64,000 bases of DNA from Sodalis praecaptivus (GTDB lineage Bacteria > Pseudomonadota > Gammaproteobacteria > Enterobacterales > Enterobacteriaceae): NCBI RefSeq assembly GCF_000517425.1, contig NZ_CP006569.1:3462760-3526759 (forward strand), given 5' to 3'. Positions 48,641 to 58,416 of the stretch are shown here, piece after piece. The translations under genes and the position numbers were made by a program. Position 1 is the first letter of the stretch, and each line of letters begins with the position of its first letter. The notes beneath the pieces are model-generated. The model was not told where the DNA came from. It ran no database searches and worked only from the letters and a program-made list of their open reading frames with translations.

Positions 48641-49264
48641 AGCATCTTGATGCTTAAGGCTGCGCAGCACCAGTCGTGAAAGCTGCTCCGGCCCCTGTGG
48701 CAACAAGTCGAGATGGTGTTGTAACAATAGCGGATTGATGAAGGGTTGCATTACCAGATAGACGGCCTGACAGCATTCATCCAGCGGTGTTTGCTGCTCA
48801 AATTCGCCGTTTTCGCGGCCTTCCTGGATAATCTGGCGCAGCAGCGTGCGGATTTCCTGCTCATAGGCCAATGAAGACGGCCAGCGTTCGGCCGCCGCAT
48901 ATACCGCGATGTCGTAAAGTTTACGTTCGTTAACGAATAATTTGGCGGCGTTACCCACCAGCAAATCAAACAGACGGCAGAATTTTTCCGCTGCGCTGCC
49001 CGCGTTGCGCATCGCTTCACCTACGGCTTCCAGCGCAACGTTCATGCAACGGCTGCAGATAGCTTCCCCTATTGCCTGTTTGGAGTCGAAGAATTTATAA
49101 ATGTAAGCCTTGGAGAACCCAATGGCTTTCGCCAAATCCGATACCGTCGTTTTGCCATAACCGTAGTGGCTGAAGTGTTCATTAGCGGCGCTAACGATTT
49201 GGTCGCGAATGCAGTGATCGGTCGGGCCACGAAGGCCACACAGGGTAGCAGTATATTCTTTCAT
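48638..49264 (-). CDS. TetR-family transcriptional regulator
   Basis: 208 residues. Helix-turn-helix at about 20-65 (FSHYGYGKTTVSDLAKAIGF, SKAYIYKFFDSKQAIGEAIC) and a C-terminal ligand domain with hydrophobic ending. Close to an SoxS/RamA-like gene, as RamR is to ramA in Salmonella, so a repressor role on that gene is plausible (inference). The ATG has no clear Shine-Dalgarno. E. coli has no equivalent here. Confidence 0.88.
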   Translation of the reverse strand: MKEYTATLCGLRGPTDHCIRDQIVSAANEHFSHYGYGKTTVSDLAKAIGFSKAYIYKFFDSKQAIGEAICSRCMNVALEAVGEAMRNAGSAAEKFCRLFDLLVGNAAKLFVNERKLYDIAVYAAAERWPSSLAYEQEIRTLLRQIIQEGRENGEFEQQTPLDECCQAVYLVMQPFINPLLLQHHLDLLPQGPEQLSRLVLRSLKHQDA

Positions 49265-49753
49265 AAATAAAGTGTAACTCAGTTAGCGCAAGACCACATC
49301 CGGCAATTGATATCCGGTTGATGTAATCGTGATGGTGAGCGCCTGAGCCAGACCGCATGTTATCCCTTGCGTATGCCCACCCGTGGCCAGGGCGTTGAAA
49401 AAACGTCCTGTAGGGGCAGTATGCCGGATTCGTCGCGGCCACACCCTACACTCTGGGCTTTTGATAAGCCAAAGCCGTCGGTCAACTGCGGTTAATAGGT
49501 CATTAACCGGCAACGGCGGCAAATGTCTCTATCATTAGGATCTAGCCGCTGCTGCGTGGTCGTTTTAAACCGCGACAGCTCACCCCGGATGCCGAGAAAG
49601 GCCGTTTCGCTCCGCACCGCTTGACGAGGCTTAACTCTCGTCACCGCGCGCGAAGGCACGAAGCGTCTGCGCAGTGAGCATTTTTTACATAGATTTAACC
49701 TTGAGAAGGTTAATAATCAATGTCAGCAGTCTCTCTGTTACTCAAATGAAGTC
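49265..49753 (+). other. spacer, no gene seen
   Basis: 489 bases between the TetR gene and a small secreted-protein gene. It must hold the TetR promoter. No clear coding frame. Confidence 0.35.
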
Positions 49754-50035
49754 ATGGCAATGAAAACAGGCATTTTTGTTTTGCCCGTCCTGCTGATGGC
49801 GACGCCGGTTTATGCCCTGTATGCCGACGATACCCGCAACGCTGCCCGGCACGCCGCCGGCTTAGATACGGTCAGCGTCATCGACACACGGCAACTGACC
49901 CGCGATACACCCTCCGACGCTATGGCGGAGCACGTTGCTGCGCCCTGCAAGCCTGATATTGTGCCGCCAGGTAAATTCCGCCGACGCTCGCTGGACGGTA
50001 AAGACGGCAAATTAAGCAAGTTGGGGTTATTCTAA
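49754..50035 (+). CDS. small hypothetical secreted protein
   Basis: 93 residues. Convincing signal peptide MKTGIFVLPVLLMATPVYA (cleavage near A/LYADD; start may be Met1 or Met3), then a polar mature part of about 70 residues ending in a basic run (GKFRRRSLDGKDGKLSKLGLF). One cysteine. I recognise no family. A short GC hairpin (50036-50057) follows the stop. Weak ribosome binding site. Confidence 0.5.
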   Translation: MAMKTGIFVLPVLLMATPVYALYADDTRNAARHAAGLDTVSVIDTRQLTRDTPSDAMAEHVAAPCKPDIVPPGKFRRRSLDGKDGKLSKLGLF

Positions 50036-50201
50036 CGCCCGCCGGCACCCGCGGGCGTCAACGCGACCTGTCGCGTAACACGACATGGCACGCCTTCCTC
50101 CCGGTCGCTGCCGTACGGCAAAGCCCTTGCGCTCGGCGCCTGCGTCTGGTCAGAGAGCGGTCAGGGGCGCAGACGCATCATGCCGGCACGCTATCTGGGA
50201 G

Positions 50202-51440
50202 CTAGAAACACGTTTCCATCTCTTCCAGCACGTTATAATCGCTATCGATCAGAAACAGCATTTTCCATTTATCAAAGGTCAGGCAGGGGTGCGAGGTGGT
50301 GAATACCAGAATATCGCCAACCTGGACTTCGCTGCCGGGCACAAGGGTCAACATGGCGTGCTGATCCATAATGTCCACCGTCGTGAATGCGCCCGGAGTG
50401 AAGGGTAGCGCCTGCCCTTGGCGATAGTGCGCCACCGGCTGCGGCAATCCGGCGTCGAACGCGCTGTCGCGCTTGCCAAAATTTACCACCGCCCTGCCGG
50501 GTTCAGGAACCGATTGCACCATCGCTATTAGCTCCAATGCCGAAAGCAAATCGCCGCCCAGACCGCAGGCGATGGGATCGCGCGCCATCACGGCATCTTG
50601 AGCCTGCTGATAAATACCGCCGTCGTGAGTGACATAACAGCCGGGACGGATCACTAACCGGCAGCCATCCGGCAGCGGGGTTTCATGCCAGATATTACAG
50701 ACCACGTCATACCACGAGGAGCCGGCACCGGTCAGGATCATTTCCCCTTTAACCCATTGATGACGGCTAAAGGACAGCGCCAGGGCGGCGGCGTCGCGCA
50801 ATAATTGCTCAACCCTGGGACGCGGATCCTCATCGTGGATCACGCCTTCGTACAGTTCGATACCGTGCAGCGTCAGGCCGGGCAGCGTGGTGACCCGTTC
50901 CGCCAACGCCTCAGCCTCCTCGCTACTGCGGCAACCGCAGCGGCCGCCGGGTACGCCCAGTTCGATCAAGATATCCAGCCGCTGGCCGCGGGCGGCAAAA
51001 AAAGTCGACAGCGCGCTGGCATTGGCCTCGCTATCGACGCAGCAGAAAAAGTGACAGGCCGGATAGTCGTTTTTCAGCCGTGACACCAGCTGCATGTTCG
51101 CCCTTCCGACCAACTGATTGACCATCAATACCCGACGCGCGCCGCTTTGCATGGCGACGCTGGCCTGCCAAGCGCTGCCGACGCCGATAGCCCAGGCGCC
51201 AAGAGCGGTTTGCCGGCGAAATATCCACGGCGTCATGGTGGTTTTGCCGTGCGGCGCCAGCGATACCCCCCGCGCATCGGCATAACGCTGCATCCAGGTG
51301 ATATTATTTTCCAATGACTGACTTTTTACCGCTACCGCCGGCAGACAGACATCCTCCAGCAGCAGATTGACTGGACGATCATCAGGCCGGTGCATGATGG
51401 CGGCCTTGTGCGCCACTCCTGCGACATCATGATACTTCAT
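50202..51440 (-). CDS. DSD1-type D-amino acid deaminase/D-threonine aldolase-like PLP enzyme
   Basis: 412 residues, fold III (alanine-racemase type) PLP enzyme. Schiff-base Lys in LAPHGKTTMTPWI. The C-terminal zinc site of eukaryotic-type D-serine dehydratase and D-threonine aldolase is visible as SHPCLTFDKWK (His and Cys ligands). Products would be a 2-oxo acid and ammonia, or glycine and an aldehyde. Divergent from the D-aminoacylase gene across 209 AT-rich bases, which puts it downstream of deacylation in one pathway. An N-terminal extension of about 30 residues precedes the domain. Confidence 0.87.
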   Translation of the reverse strand: MKYHDVAGVAHKAAIMHRPDDRPVNLLLEDVCLPAVAVKSQSLENNITWMQRYADARGVSLAPHGKTTMTPWIFRRQTALGAWAIGVGSAWQASVAMQSGARRVLMVNQLVGRANMQLVSRLKNDYPACHFFCCVDSEANASALSTFFAARGQRLDILIELGVPGGRCGCRSSEEAEALAERVTTLPGLTLHGIELYEGVIHDEDPRPRVEQLLRDAAALALSFSRHQWVKGEMILTGAGSSWYDVVCNIWHETPLPDGCRLVIRPGCYVTHDGGIYQQAQDAVMARDPIACGLGGDLLSALELIAMVQSVPEPGRAVVNFGKRDSAFDAGLPQPVAHYRQGQALPFTPGAFTTVDIMDQHAMLTLVPGSEVQVGDILVFTTSHPCLTFDKWKMLFLIDSDYNVLEEMETCF

Positions 51441-51649
51441 AACATATTCCTATTGATTAGCCATTATCATTGATAAGCGATATCATACTTCAACATCATG
51501 AAAAACAAAAAAAAATAATAAAAAATCGACATGAAAAGATAAAAAGTACCAGAAAATGGTCAATTTTTTGTGTAGTTTTCCACTGTTTTCATCGGGTGTA
51601 AATGATTATATTCAATCCACGTTCCGGTCAATGTGGTGAAAAGAAAATC

Positions 51650-53089
51650 ATGGAGTATGACTACCTGTTTAAACATGTCACGGTAATCGACGGCAGCGGC
51701 GGCCCTGAATACCGCGCCGATGTGGCGGTGGCCGGCGATCGTATCGCCGCCATCGCCCCCACCCTTCACGCCGCCGCACGAACGGTGATCGACGGTCAGG
51801 ATCGCGTACTGGCGCCAGGGTTTATCGATGTTCATACCCATGATGATATCAATGTCATCCGCATGCCGGCGTATCTGCCCAAGATAAGCCAGGGCATTAC
51901 CACGGTTATCGTCGGCAACTGCGGCATCAGCGCCGCCGGCACCACGCTCAAGGGCGAGGTACCGGATCCCATGAATCTGCTGGGCGAGGCGGATCAATTT
52001 ATTTACCCCACGGTGGATCACTATGCGCGAGCGGTAAGCGACGCGCGCCCGGCGGTAAATGTCGGGACGTTGGTGGGCCATACCGCGCTGCGCAATAACC
52101 ACATGGATGACCTGTTCCGGCCGGCGCGTGATAACGAAATTGCCGCCATGCGTCGCGATTTACGCGAGGCGCTGCGCCAGGGCGCGCTCGGGTTGAGTAC
52201 CGGCCTGGCCTACGCCACCGCCTTCGCCTCCACCACTGAAGAAGTGATGGCGCTGGCCGAAGAGCTGACCGACGCCGGCGGCCTGTATACCACCCACCTT
52301 CGCTCCGAATTCGCGCCGATTCTCGACGCCATGGATGAAGCCTTTCGCATTGGCCGCCATGGCCGGGTGCCGGTGCTTATTTCCCACCATAAATGCGCCG
52401 GCGCGCAAAACTGGGGACGGACGCGGGAAACGCTGAAATTATTTGATAAAGTGCGTCTTGAGCAGGACGTATCCTGCGATTGCTACCCCTACTCCGCCAG
52501 CTCGTCGACGCTGGACAAAAAGCAAATCACCGACGAATTCGATATCGTCATTACCTGGTCGACGCCACATCCTGAAGTGGCCGGCCGTAAGCTGGCGGAG
52601 ATTGCCGCCGAGTGGTCGATGACACTACAGGAAGCCGGCGCGAAACTGATGCCCGCCGGCGCGATTTATTACAATATGGATGAGCAGGATGTGCGCCGCG
52701 TATTGAGCTATCCGGTCACCCTCATAGGCTCCGACGGCCTACCCAACGATCCGATGCCGCATCCGCGGCTGTGGGGCGCGTTTCCGCGCGTATTGGGTCA
52801 CTACAGCCGGGATGAAAAGTTATTCCCGTTAACCACCGCCATTCACAAAATGACCGGCCTGTCGGCGGCGCGTTTCAATCTCTCCGGCCGCGGACTGGTA
52901 CGGGAGGGCTATTTTGCCGATTTGGTATTATTCGACCCGCAAACGGTGGCGGCACGTGCCACCTTCGCCGAGCCGCAGCAGCCCGCGGCGGGGATTGATA
53001 CGGTCATGGTGAACGGTAGTATCAGCTACGGTGAAACCGGCGGCGCTATTGGGCGCGCCGGACGTTTTCTTCGCCGTGCGCCGAACTAA
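51650..53089 (+). CDS. N-acyl-D-amino-acid deacylase (D-aminoacylase)
   Basis: 479 residues, amidohydrolase superfamily. Zinc ligands HTHDD (after PGFIDV) and Cys in VGNCGISA, GHTALR, LSTGLAY, TTHLRSE, SHHKCAG, and the Asp of IGSDGLPNDP, all as in Alcaligenes/Bordetella D-aminoacylases. Releases free D-amino acids from N-acyl-D-amino acids. Start at MEYDYLF rather than 16 codons upstream, because the family begins DYLI/L. First gene of a set with ridA and the symporter. Confidence 0.93.
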   Translation: MEYDYLFKHVTVIDGSGGPEYRADVAVAGDRIAAIAPTLHAAARTVIDGQDRVLAPGFIDVHTHDDINVIRMPAYLPKISQGITTVIVGNCGISAAGTTLKGEVPDPMNLLGEADQFIYPTVDHYARAVSDARPAVNVGTLVGHTALRNNHMDDLFRPARDNEIAAMRRDLREALRQGALGLSTGLAYATAFASTTEEVMALAEELTDAGGLYTTHLRSEFAPILDAMDEAFRIGRHGRVPVLISHHKCAGAQNWGRTRETLKLFDKVRLEQDVSCDCYPYSASSSTLDKKQITDEFDIVITWSTPHPEVAGRKLAEIAAEWSMTLQEAGAKLMPAGAIYYNMDEQDVRRVLSYPVTLIGSDGLPNDPMPHPRLWGAFPRVLGHYSRDEKLFPLTTAIHKMTGLSAARFNLSGRGLVREGYFADLVLFDPQTVAARATFAEPQQPAAGIDTVMVNGSISYGETGGAIGRAGRFLRRAPN

Positions 53090-53190
53090 CGCGCCGATGC
53101 ACCGGCATGGCACCCTGTGCGCCGATGCGGCGTTACACGTTAGAGTATTATTGCGCCAAGGGCGCCGACGATTTCAGGAGGAAATGCAAG

Positions 53191-53589
53191 ATGAGTATCA
53201 AACGTTATGGCATCAAAGGCAGCACCGGCACGGGCGGGCAACATCTGCCCTTCTCCAGCGCGGTGGAAGCCGGCGGCTGGCTGTATGTCTCCGGCCAGAC
53301 ACCGATGCGCCATGGCGAAGTGGTAGAGGGGGGGATCGTTGAGCAGTCGACGCTGGCCATCCAGAACTGCATCGACATTATGAAAGAAGCAGGCTACGGC
53401 CTAGAGCACGTGGTGCACGTCAAAGTTTTTCTCACCGACGCGCGTTACTTCCAATCCTTCAATAAAGTTTTCCGTGAATTCTTTGGCGAACATCCTCCGG
53501 CACGCGTGTGCTGCGTGGCTGACCTGGTGGTGGATTGCAAGGTGGAGGTGGACGTCACCTGTTACGACGCTGGCCGGGTGAAAGGCTAA
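53191..53589 (+). CDS. RidA-family enamine/imine deaminase
   Basis: 132 residues of the YjgF/YER057c/RidA family: YVSGQTPMRHGEVVEGGIVE, IMKEAGYGLEHVVHVKVFL, YFQSFNKVFREFF, and the catalytic Arg in PPARVCCVADLVVDCKVEVD. RidA proteins hydrolyse the reactive 2-aminoacrylate-type imines released by PLP deaminases, which fits the neighbouring D-amino acid deaminase. Start MSIKRYG behind AGGAGGAAA; 28 upstream codons are rejected. Confidence 0.92.
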   Translation: MSIKRYGIKGSTGTGGQHLPFSSAVEAGGWLYVSGQTPMRHGEVVEGGIVEQSTLAIQNCIDIMKEAGYGLEHVVHVKVFLTDARYFQSFNKVFREFFGEHPPARVCCVADLVVDCKVEVDVTCYDAGRVKG

Positions 53590-53632
53590 GGAGAGCATTG
53601 TTAGCCGCCGACGCCGGCGGGCGTGTCAGGGC

Positions 53633-53663
53633 TTGTCGCCGCTTGCCGGCGGCAAGCCGACAA
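53633..53663 (+). other. strong hairpin between ridA and the symporter gene
   Basis: TTGTCG / CGACAA and GCTTGCC / GGCAAGC stack with a two-base bulge and three-base loop. No T run follows. It may stabilise the upstream message or attenuate read-through into the symporter gene 255 bases on. Confidence 0.6.
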
Positions 53664-53918
53664 CAATCAGGTGAAGCGCACGCCTTCGCCACGATCATCA
53701 TCAATACCGGTATGGGCGCCTCTATTTGTATAACCAGACCCAGCCGTAAACCATTACGACGCCTTAGTTGCTAATTCTCTACCGGGCGCCACGTAAGGCA
53801 AAAATGACTTATTTCACCGCCGGCGATAATCACTATCGATTATCCGGCAAATGCTCTGCGCGTTATAAGCGCAATGTCGTGCCATGCACATTGTTGTAAT
53901 ACTGCCAGGATGTGAGTC

Positions 53919-55394
53919 ATGAATAATATTTCCTTTCTGTTGTGGTTCGCCATTTATGCCCTTGCCATGATAACCCTTGGCTGGTATGTCTCGCGCAATC
54001 AAAAAAACGGTGACGATTTTCTCTTGGGTGGCCGCTCGATGCCGATGATCCTGACGTTGGGATCGACGGTCGGTACGATGGTGGGCACCGGCTCAAGCGT
54101 GGGCGCGGTGGGTTTCGGCTACCTGAACGGCTGGGCCGGCATGCTGTACGGCATTGGCGGCGCGATAGGCATTTTGCTGGTGGCCCTGCTGTTTGCGCCG
54201 GTGCGCAAAATGCGCTTTATGACCATGAGCGAAGAGATTTGTTATTACACCGGCGGCAGCCGCCTGGTCAAAAATCTGGTAGCGATATTAATTTTTATCG
54301 CCTCCATCGGCTGGCTTGGCGCGCATATCCTGGGCGGCGGATTATATTTGGCCTGGGCCAGCGGCATTGATATTAATACTGCGAAAATTATTATTGCGCT
54401 GGCATTTATCGTTTATGTCGGGATTGGTGGCTATTCCGCGGTAGTGTGGATTGACACCATTCAATCCATTGTATTATTCCTTGGATTTATATTAATGGCG
54501 GTCCTGGCGGTCAATTATGTCGGCGGCTGGAGCCATATTCAGCAAGCGGTGGATCCGGCGGCGCAAAGTCTGTTCGCGGTGGATAAACTGGGCCTGATAC
54601 CCGCGTTCTCGCTAGCGCTGGTGATAGGCGTCGGCGTCATGGCAACCCCCTCCTACCGCCAGCGTATTTACTCGGCGAAAACCGTCGGCGCGGTACGTCA
54701 ATCGTTCACCATTACCGGCGTGCTGTATCTGTTTTTTTCGTTCCTGCCGGCAATCATCGGCATGGCGGCCTGGACCATGAATCCGCACCTTGAAAACAGC
54801 GGCTTCGCGTTCTTGTTCGCCACGCAAGTCCTCCCCCATGCGCTGGCCATGGTCGTGCTCATTGCGGGCATGTCGGCCAACATGTCTTCCGGCAGCTCGG
54901 ACGCCATCGCCAGCGTCTCGATTATCCTGCGCGATTTGTATACGCTGATTACCGGCCATATGCCGGCGGAAGATAAAGCCATCCGGTTATCGCGCATCAT
55001 GCTGGTGCTGGTGGTTGGCCTGGCGCTGTTATTCGCGCTCACATCCAACGATATCATCAGCTATATCACCAAAATGATCTCTATGATTATGTCCGGCATG
55101 TTTGTCTGCTCCATGCTGGGCCGGTTTTGGACCCGCTTCAACTGGCAGGGCGCCGTTGCGGCGCTGGTCGGCGGGGCGGGAGCGGCCAGCGCGGTGCTGA
55201 TGGACAGTCAATGGCTGGCATTCTGGGGCAACCCTTGTTTCCCATCGGTGCTGTTCAGCCTGCTGTTCGCCGTAGTGGTCACGCTGGTCACCCCCGCCAG
55301 TAAATTGAGCCGGGAGGAAGCGCTGGAACAGATTACCCGCGAACGGGAAAACCGTCCGACGCCGGTCATTTTAGGTAAAAAACTGCCCGAGTAA
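53919..55394 (+). CDS. sodium:solute symporter (SSS family)
   Basis: 491 residues, about thirteen transmembrane helices, PanF/PutP superfamily. DFLLGGRSMPMILTLGSTVG, GTMVGTGSSVGAVGFGYLNG, GAHILGGGLYLAW and SANMSSGSSDAIASVS, the sodium-site serines, are visible. Position after D-aminoacylase and ridA suggests uptake of N-acyl-D-amino acids or D-amino acids (inference). Good ribosome binding region before ATG (GGATGTGAGTC). Convergent with the RpiR gene. Confidence 0.9.
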   Translation: MNNISFLLWFAIYALAMITLGWYVSRNQKNGDDFLLGGRSMPMILTLGSTVGTMVGTGSSVGAVGFGYLNGWAGMLYGIGGAIGILLVALLFAPVRKMRFMTMSEEICYYTGGSRLVKNLVAILIFIASIGWLGAHILGGGLYLAWASGIDINTAKIIIALAFIVYVGIGGYSAVVWIDTIQSIVLFLGFILMAVLAVNYVGGWSHIQQAVDPAAQSLFAVDKLGLIPAFSLALVIGVGVMATPSYRQRIYSAKTVGAVRQSFTITGVLYLFFSFLPAIIGMAAWTMNPHLENSGFAFLFATQVLPHALAMVVLIAGMSANMSSGSSDAIASVSIILRDLYTLITGHMPAEDKAIRLSRIMLVLVVGLALLFALTSNDIISYITKMISMIMSGMFVCSMLGRFWTRFNWQGAVAALVGGAGAASAVLMDSQWLAFWGNPCFPSVLFSLLFAVVVTLVTPASKLSREEALEQITRERENRPTPVILGKKLPE

Positions 55395-55452
55395 GACTGC
55401 CGCGCCCGGCGTTGGCCTCACCGACGTCGGCGCAGAATGTCCCGCAAAAGGA

Positions 55453-56316
55453 TTAATCCCCCAGCGGTTGGCGGTTTTCGCCGCCGCGGTGGCTATCGAG
55501 GGAGATTTTGATACGGCGGAGATGATCTTTTGCCTGCCGTTTGTTGGCCATCGCCATTTCGGTGGCCAGCACATCCACCATCGCCAACATCGCATAGCGT
55601 GACGTAGTGGGTTTGAAGATATAATCATTTTCCTGCACCACCAGCGCCAGCAAGGCATCCGCCTGCTGAGCCAGCGGCGTTCCCGCCGGGGTAATCGCGA
55701 TCACCTTGGCGCCATACTGGCGGGCGATGGCCGCGCTCTCGACGATCTCAGGGGTATAGCCCCCAAGAGACAGCGCCACCACCACATCTTTTGTGCTGAC
55801 GACCGAGCACATCATCCTGATAAGCAAACCATCGTTCTGGCTGACCACCGGTATTCCGAGCCGAAACAGCCGGTGCTGAACCTCCTGGGCGCACACCGTC
55901 GACCCGCCGCCCACGCCGATAGCCACTACCTGACGCGCACCGCTGAGCCACTTCACCGCCCGTTCCAGCGCCGGCATATCCAGCGCACGCCGGTTGATAT
56001 TGAGCAGGTTAATGATGGTCTCATAAATGCCCTGTACCCCTTCTAGATCCGGCACATCGAGTATGAAACGCTGACCTACCGCCAGCGACTGGGCGAGTTT
56101 CATTTTCAGCTCGCGTACATTATCGCAGCCGACGGTGCGGGAAAACCGCGTAATAGACGCCTGACTGGTTTGAGTGACCCGCGCCATTTCAGCAATGGGC
56201 AAAGTGGCCGCCGCCTGAGCGTCATCGAGAATAAACTGGGCGATGCGCTTCTCGGTCGCGGTGAACGAGACAAAGCGATCGGTAATACAGGAAATAATAT
56301 CTATTGAGGAACTCAT
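55453..56316 (-). CDS. RpiR/MurR-family transcriptional regulator of the D-amino acid cluster
   Basis: 287 residues: HTH_6 domain (about 5-80, FTATEKRIAQFILDDAQAAA, QASITRFSRTVGCDNVREL) and SIS domain (about 125-255, AIGVGGGSTVCAQEVQHRL and VVVALSLGGYTPEIVESAAI). In other bacteria similar regulators sit beside D-aminoacylase genes. Probably senses a pathway intermediate and controls the divergent promoters at 51441-51649 (inference). Confidence 0.9.
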   Translation of the reverse strand: MSSSIDIISCITDRFVSFTATEKRIAQFILDDAQAAATLPIAEMARVTQTSQASITRFSRTVGCDNVRELKMKLAQSLAVGQRFILDVPDLEGVQGIYETIINLLNINRRALDMPALERAVKWLSGARQVVAIGVGGGSTVCAQEVQHRLFRLGIPVVSQNDGLLIRMMCSVVSTKDVVVALSLGGYTPEIVESAAIARQYGAKVIAITPAGTPLAQQADALLALVVQENDYIFKPTTSRYAMLAMVDVLATEMAMANKRQAKDHLRRIKISLDSHRGGENRQPLGD

Positions 56317-56749
56317 GGCAGGCCCTTGATGATGGCGCGGCGATAAAAATAAAAAGCAATGTTATCGGCACAAAAGGGGCCGTGGGGTATTTTGTTGCGC
56401 ACGGCCCGCCGACGTCAAGGGTCTTTTCCCTTCCACCTTACCGCCTATTACCGCCTCATCAGCGCCACGCGGGGCAATCAGCGCCGGCGGGAAACAAACA
56501 AGAGAGGATGTGTCCATGATCCGCCGGTTAATGAGTTTATGAATTCTCGGCGCGGCGCGGCTTACTATAGTCAGATCAGCACGACAAGATCTTCTGTGAT
56601 GCCCGGAGGTGAAGCGCCCAGCCATGTTATCCGCGTCGAGTTAATCGCTAACCGTCATTTATCGGCCACGAGGAGACCCCACCGCAAAACACATCGTTGA
56701 CTTACTCACCGCGCCAGCGTGATTGCCTTCATCCTCACAGGAAAAGAAT
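56317..56749 (+). other. spacer, no gene seen
   Basis: 433 bases between the divergent RpiR and sugar-porter genes. Should hold both promoters; I could not place them. Confidence 0.35.
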
Positions 56750-58252
56750 ATGAATCGTATTCCTCCAGAGGGCGCCGCCGCTTTCGGCGTTGCCCGCAGC
56801 GCACCACGGCCCATCAGCGTCGCTATTATTCTTTCCATCATGATTTCCGCCGTCGGCGGTATTATTTACGGCTATGACACCGGTATTATCGGCGGTGCCG
56901 TTGCCATTATCGGCAACGCCTTTCACCTCGGCAGCCTAATGCAAGGGGTTGTCGTCAGCGCATCACTGCTGGGCGCGATGGCAGGGGCGCTGACGGCCGG
57001 GCCGCTGGCCGATCGCTGCGGCCGGAAAATTATCCTGTGTCTGGCGGGTGCAATCTTTGCCGCCGGCGCGGCGATTTCCGCCTTCAGCGGCAATGTGGCG
57101 GTGTTGTTGGCCGCGCGCATCCTGTTGGGCACGGGGGTCGGCGCCTGCTTGGTGTTGGTGCCGGTGTATATTGCGGAACTGGCGCCGGCCCCTATCCGCG
57201 GGATGTTAGTGGCATCGTTTCAGCTATTAATTACCCTGGGCATTCTGCTGGCCTACGGCGTCAATGCGCTGGCGGAAAGCGGCGGTGCCTGGCGTGTACC
57301 GCTGGGGATTGCTGCGCTGTTTGGCGCAATTTTGGCGTGCGGCGCCCTCTTTATCACCGAATCGCCTCGCTGGCTTATCTCGCTTCATCGCCGCGACGAA
57401 GCGCGCCGTATTTTGATTACGCTGCGCGGCACCGATAAGGTGGAAAAAGAGCTGCGCGCCACTGAGCGGCTGAATGAAAAGGAAAGACATGACGTCACTT
57501 GGCGGGAATTGTGGCGAGGCCCCGTGCGTCATATGGTTATTATCGGCGCACTGGTCGCTTTTCTGTGCAACGCCTGCGGCATCAATCTGGTTATCTATTT
57601 CGCGCCGCAAATCCTTCAGTCCAGCGGTTTCGATACCGCCAGCTCCTGGCTGGGCACTTTGGGCCTCGGCGCGACCAATGTGGTGTTTACCCTGGTGGGC
57701 ATGTTAACGGTGGATAGGATCGGCCGCCGGCCGCTGCTCATCGGCGGCGCCATTGGCCTGACGCTTTGCATGACCCTGATGGCATCTACCCTCACCTTCT
57801 CCCCCTTTGTCGGCAGCGGCTGGCTGGCGCTGGGGGCGCTGACCGGCTATATCGTCATGTACGCCCTCAGTCCGGGGGTGCTGTGCTTCCTGATTATTTC
57901 CGAGATAGCGCCGCTGCGCGCGCGTGCCAAGGTGACCAGCCTGTCGATCTTTATTAATTTTTCCGCCAATTTGATGGTGGCCCTGCTTTCTCTGCCCATG
58001 CTCGCCCGGCTCGGCGCCGCCTCGACGTTTTGGATTTTTGCCGCCATCTGCGCCGTCTTTGTGTGGTTTAGTTTTCATGTGCCGGAAACCCGCGGCAAAA
58101 GCCTGGAAGACGTGGAGCATGCTTTCCGGCAACGTCACCGTGAACGACAGCGCCAAGCCAGCGCTAACAGCGCGGGAAGCGGGCTCTCCCTTGCCCGCAG
58201 GGCGCAGGGCGCAGGCGACGAAGCGGAGCGGAAGAACCGTCGATGGCGCTGA
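56750..58252 (+). CDS. MFS sugar porter (XylE/GalP/IolT type)
   Basis: 500 residues, twelve transmembrane helices with sugar-porter signatures: YGYDTGIIGGAVAII (helix 1), DRCGRKIILC (loop 2-3), RILLGTGVGACLVLVPVYIA, ITESPRWLI, INLVIYFAPQILQSSGF (helix 7), DRIGRRPLLIGG, and PETRGKSLEDVE after helix 12. Proton-sugar symport is likely; the sugar is not predictable. The last 45 residues are a charged Arg/Gln-rich tail. Start MNRIPPEG behind AGGAAAAG. Ends at a strong terminator. Confidence 0.92.
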   Translation: MNRIPPEGAAAFGVARSAPRPISVAIILSIMISAVGGIIYGYDTGIIGGAVAIIGNAFHLGSLMQGVVVSASLLGAMAGALTAGPLADRCGRKIILCLAGAIFAAGAAISAFSGNVAVLLAARILLGTGVGACLVLVPVYIAELAPAPIRGMLVASFQLLITLGILLAYGVNALAESGGAWRVPLGIAALFGAILACGALFITESPRWLISLHRRDEARRILITLRGTDKVEKELRATERLNEKERHDVTWRELWRGPVRHMVIIGALVAFLCNACGINLVIYFAPQILQSSGFDTASSWLGTLGLGATNVVFTLVGMLTVDRIGRRPLLIGGAIGLTLCMTLMASTLTFSPFVGSGWLALGALTGYIVMYALSPGVLCFLIISEIAPLRARAKVTSLSIFINFSANLMVALLSLPMLARLGAASTFWIFAAICAVFVWFSFHVPETRGKSLEDVEHAFRQRHRERQRQASANSAGSGLSLARRAQGAGDEAERKNRRWR

Positions 58253-58339
58253 GCGGCCGTTAGCGGGCGCAGGCGGCGGTGGCGCAGCGAAGCCTCGGTA
58301 ACAAATACGGCACGTTTGGCTGAAGTTTAGCCTCGTTGT

Positions 58340-58355
58340 GAGACAGTACTGTCTC
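58340..58355. repeat. perfect 16-bp palindrome
   Basis: GAGACAGTACTGTCTC, between the sugar-porter stop and its terminator. Could be a protein-binding site or a simple hairpin. Confidence 0.7.
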
Positions 58356-58390
58356 TCACCTTCTTTCTTCTTTGATTATTTATTCTCCGG

Positions 58391-58416
58391 TTGGGCATGT
58401 TATGCCCAATTTTTTT
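58391..58416 (+). terminator. rho-independent terminator
   Basis: TTGGGCAT / ATGCCCAA stem with a three-base loop and seven Ts, downstream of the sugar-porter gene. Confidence 0.93.
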
